Shown here piece after piece: positions 32,398 to 38,710 of a stretch of 38,710 nt of DNA. Origin of the DNA: an uncultured Gammaproteobacteria bacterium (GTDB lineage Bacteria > Pseudomonadota > Gammaproteobacteria > GCA-001735895). The DNA lies in contig CAMYON010000022.1 in NCBI GenBank assembly GCA_947260025.1, forward strand, positions 1 through 38,710, given 5' to 3'. Each line of letters starts with the position of its first letter. Positions within the stretch are counted from its first letter, which is position 1. The notes under the pieces were generated by a model. The model worked only from the letters and a program-made list of their open reading frames with translations. It was not told where the DNA came from and did not search any database. The translations under genes were made by a program, and so were the position numbers.

Positions 32398-32549
32398 GGT
32401 TTAAGTCCTCTGAGGCGGTGCATTTGGCTGCGATCTGGGGGCCCTGGCCCGAGAAATCAAGTTACGCTATTCCGTCTCCGGAATCCAGCCTGTCTCAACT
32501 AAATGATTTTATGAGGGTAAAGACGGGGGTTATGCCGCCGCGTGACGAC

Positions 32550-33386
32550 CTAGTTCGACAGCTTCTGGGCATTGAGTCGCCAGTCGTAGGCATGATCGCT
32601 GACGCGCTCGATCGTCTCCAGCCCGGCAGCGAGTTCGGCTGCGGCGTGTTGTTTCAAATGCGCGATTACGCCGGCATCGTCGCCGCCGAAATCCTCTTCG
32701 AACCAGTGGTAGATACTGGAAACCCGTAACTTGCCGTCGCTGACCGAGGCGCCCCGCGGGTTGTTGACGAATTCGCGCGCCGCCGTTTGCAGCAGGGTTT
32801 CGCTATTGGTCGCGGTAAAGGCCAGCGGTTGCAGATTCGGACAACCCAGCGACGCGCAATTGACCGCGTAGTGAATGCGCGGGTCTTGCCAGATCGGGCG
32901 CAAGATACGGTGCTCGATATCGTCGAGCGTTAGCGCCTCGTTTTCGATGGTTACCAGCTCCAGTCCCCAGGGTCCCGATGAAAAAAAGCCGGAAGAAATA
33001 TCGCGAATGCTGTCCAGCGGATAGTGCTCGAGCACGATGTCGACGGTGAGCGCGTTGTAGAGGTTGATCCAGTAGGCAAGCTGCTGCGCCCGATTGTAGT
33101 CGCTGATGGGCAGCGCGGCCAGGCTGTCGATGTAAAGCCGCAGTTGCGCCCGATCCCCGCCGGTTACGCCGGCATAGTTAACCCGGTTGATAGCGTCGGG
33201 ATTTGCGATTACCTGGCGTGCGAGCCAGTCGCTCCAGGCGCCGTGATCTATGCTTGCGCTCGATTCCGGATTATGCGCGCTCCAGCGCTCCCATAGCCTG
33301 GCTGAGGGCGCCGCCTGCACGGTCGAACACAACATTACAAAAACCATTACCAGGCATATGCCTGGGTATTGTCGGCAGGATTTCAT
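32550..33386 (-). CDS. DUF547 domain protein, exported
   Basis: This is a 278-residue protein with a Sec signal peptide (CLVMVFVMLCSTVQA, cleavage near residue 25), so it is periplasmic. The DUF547 features are QQLAYWINLYNALTVDIVLEHYP, IEHRILRP, HYAVNCASLGCPNL and FVNNPRG (quoted in parts). The fold is thought to resemble papain-like or transglutaminase proteins, with a conserved cysteine as in CASLGCP and an asparagine, but the activity is unproven. The ATG is at 33386. Its promoter would lie in the 88-bp gap to the DUF1631 gene. Confidence 0.9.
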   Translation of the reverse strand: MKSCRQYPGICLVMVFVMLCSTVQAAPSARLWERWSAHNPESSASIDHGAWSDWLARQVIANPDAINRVNYAGVTGGDRAQLRLYIDSLAALPISDYNRAQQLAYWINLYNALTVDIVLEHYPLDSIRDISSGFFSSGPWGLELVTIENEALTLDDIEHRILRPIWQDPRIHYAVNCASLGCPNLQPLAFTATNSETLLQTAAREFVNNPRGASVSDGKLRVSSIYHWFEEDFGGDDAGVIAHLKQHAAAELAAGLETIERVSDHAYDWRLNAQKLSN

Positions 33387-33474
33387 AGCTGCGTCGCCGC
33401 GATAAACACAGGCTTTGGACAGCGGGTTGCGCCAAACGGTTCCGTCGGCCTGCCGCCCGCTCTTGATCCCTGCC

Positions 33475-35988
33475 TCAGTGTTGCATCTTGGTCATGATGG
33501 TGTGGATTGCGCGATCGAATACCGAAGACGATTCGATACATTTGACGCGCCGGGCACGAAGCTCTGTCGCGAAGCCGTTAATCGTCAGGTTGCGCACCTT
33601 GTGACCCTGGCGATTGACGAAAACGAAGTTACCGGTGACATTGCTTTTCCAGGACAGGCGCGCGATCAGGGTTTTCGATTCCGATTCGGTAAACTCGACC
33701 CAGGAACCGATTTCGAGGGCCTTTGCCTGCTGCAGGTAGTCATCGTCTTCCTCGATCAGGTCAATGTCGTGGATGCCGTCCGAGCCGAGGACGATTTCTT
33801 CGTCGACCCTGATTTCGCCCTGCTTGACGCCGGCGGCGAACTGGTTGAGATCCTCGATTACAGCCTTGGTTTCGGTGGCGTCGATCAGGGTAATCGAATC
33901 ATCGCCGGCCTCGTCTTCGAAGACCTCGATCTCGCCAACGTGATCGGCGCTGAACTCGAAGTCAGGTGCCTGTTGTCCGGCCTCGGCCAGGGCCATGGCA
34001 ACGTCATCCTCGGGCCATACGGTCTGGTCATCGACCCGCGTGACAATATTCTTCGAAGTTTGCTTGACGATCTTGGCGTGTTCCTGGGCCAGAATTTTAA
34101 AAATCCGGTTCTGTACGTCGGTACTGATTTTGACCAGGTCCATTCCCTTGGATAGTGCGCGCAGCAATGCCGGAATGGTCTTGATGATCTTGACGCGCTC
34201 GGCTTCGGTGAACTTCGGGATCAGCGTCCAGACGAAGGTGGTCGAGATTCGTTTCAGGTTGCGCCAGTGGTTGGAAGCTTCACCCAGCGACAGGTAGGCA
34301 TTGAACAGCACCGAGGTCCAGGTTGTCTCGAGGAAGTCGATGACTTCGAAGCTCAATTCGTGGCGCGAGGTCAGCTTGTTGATCAGCGCTGCAGCCGCAT
34401 CCTGGGCCTGCTGGATCTGTTCGTCCTTCAATTTTTCCTTCTGGTGCAGTGTTTCTTCGGCCGCCTGGATCTGTTCTTCTTCCTGGTGCAGAAAGTTTTC
34501 GAAGTTAATGTACGCCTCTTCGAAAACCGAGACGTCTTCTTCGAATTCGTTGATCAGGAAGTTAACGACCTCCTCGATTTTTTCGATCAGTGCGGCCTGG
34601 TCCTTGTTATTGTCGCCCCAGCCGAGCGACGCGCGCGAAATACTGTCGAGCAGTTTGCGCGCGGGGTGTTTCTTCTGGTTGAAAAATTCCTTATCCAGAA
34701 TCGCAACCTTCAGAATCGGGATTTGCAGGCGGCCAATCAATACCTTGATCGGCGCGGGCAGGGCCTCGTCGTCGAAAAAGAAATCGAACAGCATCGACAC
34801 CACGTCGATGGTTTGACCGTCGGCCGAGTTAACCTGGTGTTGATTCTGCTGCTTGAAATCGATCAGCTGCTGTTGCGTCGCTGCCTTCAGGTTCTGCGGA
34901 TCGATCGCAGTTGGCGGCTGCGATGGGATACTGGCTGCCTGCAGGCTGCTAAGCGCCGCGACGAAACCGCCGCTACCGGCACCCGCTACGCCACCGGCAC
35001 CCGCTACGCCTCCGGCACCCGCTACGCCACCGGCGCCCGCTACACCACCGGCACCTGCTACGCCACCGGCGCTCGCTACGCCCCCTGCGCCACCGGCACC
35101 TGGCACGCCCCCGCCTCCCGGGACCACGCCACCAGCGGGTTCGAAACCCTCGCCGCCGGCGACACCGGTTGCCGCCTGCTGCAGCGCGGCAAACAGGTTG
35201 CCTTCAGCACCCGCAGGCATACCTGAGCTGGTGCCGACCGTCAGGCCCGGTATCGCAACGGCGGTTACTTCGGGCGTCTTGTTCTTGATGCGGTTTGCCA
35301 TGAAGCGCGTGGTCTGTTTCATGCGTTCCTGGTCGGCCTTGAAACCCGGGAGCACGCCTTTCTCGGCAAACAGGTCGTTTACTTCCTTGTAAAAATGGCC
35401 GAGGTTACGCATGACATATTTATCGAACAGCTTGTAGAAAATCAACTTGACCTGGATATCGGAATCCAGCAGGTCGGAAGCCTTGTGGTAACTGTCACAA
35501 ATCGCCTTGGGATCGAGGGGGTTTTCGTCTTCCTCGATCTCTTTGCGGCGCAGGACCAGCTTGAGCCTCTCGGTAACCGCGAACAGGTCGTCCTCGAAAT
35601 TCGGCCTCGCCTTCGAGATCATGTTGTCGATCGCGATGTTATCTTCGAGATCATCGAGCTCGATCAGCGTTAACTCCTCTTCGTCATCGAGGTCGTCGCC
35701 AGCGCTGCTACCCTTGACGAATTGATCGAAACGCAGCTTCATTTCATAGTCGAAATGCTGTTTCAGCCCGTCGCGTTTGAGGCGTATTTCGCGCATCGCT
35801 TCGAAGTACATGTTGCGTTCGCGATCGTTTTCGGCTTTTTCGGACAGTTCGAACAGCGAATCGTCGACGTTTTCCATCAAGACGCGGATCAGGTCGTTAA
35901 GCCCCTCGAGAGCAAATCGTTTGACCGAACTGTAGATTGGGTTGTTACCGCCCGCTGAGCCGACGACTTCGAGTTTTGGTGCTGCCAT
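33475..35988 (-). CDS. DUF1631 family protein with GGVAGA repeat linker
   Basis: This is an 837-residue cytoplasmic protein. The N-terminal region has ALEGLNDLIRVLMENVDDSLFELSEKAEN and LIFYKLFDKYVMRNLGHFYKEVNDLF-type helices. A glycine-alanine-valine linker follows (about 300-340), then a second helical domain with the EDVSVFEEAYINFENFL segment and charged coiled coil. A C-terminal PilZ-like beta region (GSWVEF, ARLSWKSNVTGNFVFVNRQGHKV) ends the chain. This order is that of DUF1631, a family of unknown function in beta- and gammaproteobacteria. The C-terminal part could bind cyclic di-GMP, but the usual RxxxR of PilZ is not evident. The ATG is at 35988. No operon partner is tightly linked. 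Confidence 0.88.
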   Translation of the reverse strand: MAAPKLEVVGSAGGNNPIYSSVKRFALEGLNDLIRVLMENVDDSLFELSEKAENDRERNMYFEAMREIRLKRDGLKQHFDYEMKLRFDQFVKGSSAGDDLDDEEELTLIELDDLEDNIAIDNMISKARPNFEDDLFAVTERLKLVLRRKEIEEDENPLDPKAICDSYHKASDLLDSDIQVKLIFYKLFDKYVMRNLGHFYKEVNDLFAEKGVLPGFKADQERMKQTTRFMANRIKNKTPEVTAVAIPGLTVGTSSGMPAGAEGNLFAALQQAATGVAGGEGFEPAGGVVPGGGGVPGAGGAGGVASAGGVAGAGGVAGAGGVAGAGGVAGAGGVAGAGSGGFVAALSSLQAASIPSQPPTAIDPQNLKAATQQQLIDFKQQNQHQVNSADGQTIDVVSMLFDFFFDDEALPAPIKVLIGRLQIPILKVAILDKEFFNQKKHPARKLLDSISRASLGWGDNNKDQAALIEKIEEVVNFLINEFEEDVSVFEEAYINFENFLHQEEEQIQAAEETLHQKEKLKDEQIQQAQDAAAALINKLTSRHELSFEVIDFLETTWTSVLFNAYLSLGEASNHWRNLKRISTTFVWTLIPKFTEAERVKIIKTIPALLRALSKGMDLVKISTDVQNRIFKILAQEHAKIVKQTSKNIVTRVDDQTVWPEDDVAMALAEAGQQAPDFEFSADHVGEIEVFEDEAGDDSITLIDATETKAVIEDLNQFAAGVKQGEIRVDEEIVLGSDGIHDIDLIEEDDDYLQQAKALEIGSWVEFTESESKTLIARLSWKSNVTGNFVFVNRQGHKVRNLTINGFATELRARRVKCIESSSVFDRAIHTIMTKMQH
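34981..35088 (-). repeat. 18-bp tandem repeat in the DUF1631 gene, encoding GGVAGA units
   Basis: Five near-perfect 18-bp units (34981-35070) plus a degenerate sixth (to 35088) encode repeated GGVAGA on the minus strand. Similar but more degenerate glycine-rich sequence continues to about 35130. Units are in frame, so gain or loss changes linker length only. Confidence 0.9.
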
Positions 35989-36274
35989 GGTTACCTGTCT
36001 TCCTCGTCACTTTACTGATGTTTCTGCGGTTGCCTGCTCCAGGGAAACAAAGAGATGACGCTACGAAACACACCGCTGGTTGTGTGATGCGCTTCACATA
36101 TTATTTAGGAGCACCTCTGAGCATAGTTGTTTATGTTTGCGGCATATGACCTTTCATAGCCAAAATTCGACCGTTTGTCGGTAATGACAGGATTTCTGCG
36201 GCTGGCAGGGATTGCTTTACCTTCGGGGCACAATCCGGACAATAAGCCGGGTTAACAAGAACAACCGGGCCAAG
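35989..36274. other. 286-bp divergent intergenic region, nothing firm seen
   Basis: It lies between the DUF1631 gene and the ABC importer genes. No cobalamin riboswitch box (GCCACTG-type) and no Fur-like GATAAT repeat were found. An AT-rich stretch around 36095-36145 may hold promoters for either side. Confidence 0.5.
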
Positions 36275-37093
36275 TTGAAAATTCCTCGTTTTATAGTGCT
36301 GATACTGCTGCTGGCGTCATTGCCGGCGCTGGCCGAAAAGCCCCGGCGAATCGTCTCGCTGGGGCTTTGTACCGACCAGCTATTGCTGATGCTGGCCGAT
36401 CCCGGGCAAATAGCTTCGGTCTCGGTCTGGGCCAGGGACAGCAACATGTCCTACATGATCGATGCCGTCGGCGATATTCCGCTCAACCGGGCTTCGATCG
36501 AAGAAATTGTCGGTTTCGAGCCAGACCTGGTGGTCGCGAGCGAATTCGTCGCCTGGGATACGGTTAGTTTTCTGCGTAACCTCGGTTACCCGGTAAAACA
36601 GGTTCCGGTGGTAACGTCGGTCGATCAGATTTACGACCTGCTGGATCGCTTCGGCGGCTGGACCGGTCACCCGCAGCGGGCCCGCCGGATGATCGAGCAG
36701 ATGCGCCAGCGACTCGATGCAATCGAGGCACGCTACGCGACACGACCGGTACGCAGCGTCATCATTTACTCGCCCAATGGTTTTACCGTCGGTGCTGATA
36801 CGCTGGAACACGATGTGTTCGTGCGCGCCGGCTACCGCAACCTCGCCGCCGAAATGGGTATTAGTGGATTCCAGGCAATTTCCCTGGAGAGACTGGTGGC
36901 CGCCGATCCGGACGTGTTGCAAATCGATCGCAGTCTGTCGCCGCAGGATTCGCTGGCAACCGCGACCTTGTCGCACCCGGTGCTGGAGAAATTGATTCGA
37001 CACCGTGAAAACCTGGAAATACCGACCCGCTTGCGAATCTGCGGCGGGCCGATGATCGTCGACGCAATCGAAATGATGGCGGCGCGGCGATGA
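36275..37093 (+). CDS. BtuF/TroA-like ABC substrate-binding protein (cobalamin or ferric siderophore type)
   Basis: This is a 272-residue exported protein from the TTG at 36275, which gives a clean signal peptide (LKIPRFIVLILLLASLPALA). Upstream codons in frame lack signal-like features. Family segments are RRIVSLGLCTDQLLLML, SIEEIVGFEPDLVVASEF, an alpha-helical linker near the middle, and LERLVAADPDVLQID. It is the periplasmic binder for the FecCD/BtuC-type importer encoded next. The class takes up cobalamin, heme or ferric siderophores, and the ligand cannot be read here. It overlaps the permease gene by 4 bp (ATGA). Confidence 0.88.
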   Translation: MKIPRFIVLILLLASLPALAEKPRRIVSLGLCTDQLLLMLADPGQIASVSVWARDSNMSYMIDAVGDIPLNRASIEEIVGFEPDLVVASEFVAWDTVSFLRNLGYPVKQVPVVTSVDQIYDLLDRFGGWTGHPQRARRMIEQMRQRLDAIEARYATRPVRSVIIYSPNGFTVGADTLEHDVFVRAGYRNLAAEMGISGFQAISLERLVAADPDVLQIDRSLSPQDSLATATLSHPVLEKLIRHRENLEIPTRLRICGGPMIVDAIEMMAARR

Positions 37094-38094
37094 GCCTCAG
37101 GGCCGTCGATGCGCGCCTGTTGAACGCCGTATTACTGGTTGCGTTGCTCGCGGTGCTGGCTCTGGTGCTGAATGTCGGCGCCGTCGATATCGATTTGCAA
37201 AAAGCACTCGGCGACGCCTGGCAGCGGCATACCTCGATCGAGTCGCTTATCCTGCTCGAGATTCGCCTGCCGCGCGCGCTGCTTGCGGCCCTGGTCGGAG
37301 CCACGCTGGGATTGGCCGGTGCCGCGCTGCAGGGCCTGTTGCGTAATCCGCTGGCGGAGCCCGGGATCATCGGTGTTTCCAACGGTGCGGCGCTGGGGGC
37401 GGTCATCGTGTTTTATTATGGGCTTGCCGGGTTTGCCTGGTTCGTACTGCCGCTGGCTGGACTGCTGGGCGCGTTGCTTGCGGTGCTGTTTATTTTTTTG
37501 CTGGTAGGACCGAGCCGTTCCACCGTTACCCTGATTCTTGCCGGCATCGCGATCAACGCCGTCGGCGGTGCCCTGATCGCGCTGGCGCTCAACTTCGCCG
37601 CCAGCCCCTACGCGATGCAGGAAATCCTGTTCTGGCTGCTCGGATCGGTCGCCAACCGCAGCTTCAACGAGGTTTCGATCGCGCTGCCGTTCATGCTGCT
37701 TGGCTGGGGTATGATGCTTTACTGCGGACGTTTTCTAAACGCCCTGACCCTGGGTGAGGAGACCGCCAGGTCGCTGGGCTTCGACGTCACGCGACTGCGC
37801 CTGGTGCTGATCCTGGGGGTTGCGGCCAGCGTTGGCGCTGCGGTGTCGGTGGCCGGCAATATCGGCTTTATCGGCCTGGTGGTGCCGCACCTGGTGCGTC
37901 CCCTGGTGGCCTACGAACCCCGCCGCCTGTTGCTTGCCAGCGCCCTGGTCGGCGCGATCCTGCTGCTGCTGGCGGATATCGCGGTACAGTCGCTGTCGAC
38001 GACCTCTGAAATGAAGCTTGGCGTTATCACCGCGCTGGTGGGAGCGCCCTTTTTCCTGTTACTGATATTGAGATCGAGGAACGCACTGCAATGA
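37090..38094 (+). CDS. FecCD/BtuC-family ABC permease
   Basis: This is a 334-residue inner membrane protein with about ten helices. Family hallmarks are LRLPRALLAALVGATLGLAGAALQGLLRNPLAEPGIIGVSNGAALGA (quoted as landmark only, split around the LRNPLAEP loop), GEETARSLGF (the coupling loop to the ATPase) and GNIGFIGLVVPHLVR. It forms the transmembrane pathway for the ligand delivered by the binding protein. Both neighbours overlap by 4 bp, so the three genes form a tightly coupled operon. No outer membrane receptor gene is visible in the window. Confidence 0.93.
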   Translation: MSLRAVDARLLNAVLLVALLAVLALVLNVGAVDIDLQKALGDAWQRHTSIESLILLEIRLPRALLAALVGATLGLAGAALQGLLRNPLAEPGIIGVSNGAALGAVIVFYYGLAGFAWFVLPLAGLLGALLAVLFIFLLVGPSRSTVTLILAGIAINAVGGALIALALNFAASPYAMQEILFWLLGSVANRSFNEVSIALPFMLLGWGMMLYCGRFLNALTLGEETARSLGFDVTRLRLVLILGVAASVGAAVSVAGNIGFIGLVVPHLVRPLVAYEPRRLLLASALVGAILLLLADIAVQSLSTTSEMKLGVITALVGAPFFLLLILRSRNALQ

Positions 38095-38710
38095 GCCTGG
38101 TAAGCGCCAGCGAAGTCGACTACAGCATCGACCGGATCGCGATCCTGAACGCGGTCGACTTCCGACTGGAGGCGGGCGAGCTAGTAGGGCTGATAGGTCC
38201 CAACGGTGCCGGCAAGAGCAGTTTGCTGCGCTTGCTCGCAGGCGTCGAGGCGCCGGATCGGGGTGATATCCGCCTGGACGGCGAGGCGCTGTCGCGGATA
38301 TCGCTGCAGCAGCGCGCCCGCAGCCTGGGATACCTGGTACAGGGCGCGCAGGCTTACTGGCCGTTCAGCGTGGAAAAAGTCGTCGGCCTGGGGCGTATCC
38401 CCTACCAGAAATGGTGGCGCCAGAGTAATGCCGAGGACGAGTCGAAGATTACCCGGGCGATGCAGATGACCGAAACCCTGGCCTATCGAAATCGAATCGT
38501 CACGACGCTGTCGGGCGGCGAACAGACCCTGGTCATGCTGGCGCGGATTTTTGCCACCGAAAACCGGGTGATTCTGGCGGATGAACCGGTAGCGGCGCTG
38601 GATCCCTACCACCAGCTGCACGTGATGGAGATTCTGCGTCAGCATGCCAGCGAGCAGCGAGCCGCCGTCGTGGTGCTGCATGATCTAAGCCTGGCGGCGC
38701 GCTATTGCGA
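38091..38710 (+). CDS. BtuD/FecE-type ABC ATPase, truncated by the window end
   Basis: About 206 residues are visible from the ATG at 38091, which overlaps the permease stop by 4 bp. Walker A is GPNGAGKSS, the Q-loop is LVQGAQ, the ABC signature is LSGGEQTLVMLAR, Walker B is VILADEP and the switch histidine is in VLHDLSLAARY. It powers the importer made by the two genes before it. Only the last part of the domain and tail are missing, beyond 38710. Confidence 0.93.
   Translation, partial: MSLVSASEVDYSIDRIAILNAVDFRLEAGELVGLIGPNGAGKSSLLRLLAGVEAPDRGDIRLDGEALSRISLQQRARSLGYLVQGAQAYWPFSVEKVVGLGRIPYQKWWRQSNAEDESKITRAMQMTETLAYRNRIVTTLSGGEQTLVMLARIFATENRVILADEPVAALDPYHQLHVMEILRQHASEQRAAVVVLHDLSLAARYC

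Noticed and set aside
34981-35088. CRISPR-like regular repeats
   Set aside because: The units are contiguous 18-mers without spacers and code in frame within a gene.
34267-35392. Plus-strand frames coding for proline-alanine-threonine repeats opposite the DUF1631 gene
   Set aside because: They arise from the glycine-rich 18-bp repeat read on the other strand. The DUF1631 frame explains the region.
35989-36274. Cobalamin riboswitch before the BtuF-like gene
   Set aside because: No B12-box-like sequence or long paired leader was recognisable by eye.

Overview
The window looks like a chromosomal stretch of a gammaproteobacterium, probably an environmental and facultatively anaerobic one. GC is clearly above 50%. 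The gene families (YjdF-type DUF2238, DUF3305/DUF3306-type formate dehydrogenase locus, DUF3144, DUF1631, DUF547, COG4324-type lipoprotein) are typical of that class. No rRNA, tRNA, CRISPR array, phage or transposase gene was seen. The only mobile-like element is a REP-type nested inverted repeat.

Layout. (1) Positions 1-5235: a partial membrane protein on the minus strand, then a giant single-chain protein joining a 2-hydroxyacyl-CoA dehydratase/benzoyl-CoA reductase-type activase to a dehydratase-like part, preceded by an FNR-type box. (2) 5289-7187, minus: fdhD and moaA, both serving the molybdenum cofactor. (3) 7331-9269, plus: alanine dehydrogenase and a Nit-type amidase, then a 182-bp REP-like element. 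(4) 9588-19708, plus: a twelve-kilobase-class formate dehydrogenase operon (DUF3305, DUF3306, polyferredoxin, TorD-like chaperone, small Tat protein, catalytic, Fe-S and cytochrome b subunits). It continues directly into a NarI/DsrM-like cytochrome b and an HdrD/DsrK-like Fe-S protein. (5) 19788-23042, minus: a compact lipid operon (metallophosphoesterase, TVP38-type membrane protein, CdsA-like cytidylyltransferase, CDP-alcohol phosphotransferase) with a good FNR-type class II promoter. (6) 23180-27350: a dienoyl-CoA reductase-like SDR, a PatB/MalY-type PLP enzyme, a small unknown protein, DUF3144, and a COG4324 lipoprotein aminopeptidase. (7) 27452-31991, plus: M14 carboxypeptidase, multicopper oxidase, an NMT1/THI5-type binding protein, and an N-terminally truncated class V aminotransferase fused onto its end. 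(8) 32011-35988, minus: DUF302, DUF547 and DUF1631 proteins. (9) 36275-38710, plus: a BtuF/BtuC/BtuD-type ABC importer, cut by the window end.

How it fits together. MoaA and FdhD supply and sulfurate the molybdenum cofactor of the periplasmic Tat-exported formate dehydrogenase, whose electrons reach the quinone pool through the cytochrome b subunit. The added cytochrome b/HdrD-like pair suggests a second branch linking quinones to a thiol/disulfide or similar two-electron carrier in the cytoplasm. The FNR-type boxes before the dehydratase/activase and before the lipid operon suggest that both respond to oxygen loss.

All functions are read from motifs and recalled family features. No database search was possible, so family names without a well-known catalytic motif are less certain. 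Start codons were moved from the longest frame where the conserved N-terminus, a signal peptide or a Shine-Dalgarno sequence argued for it.
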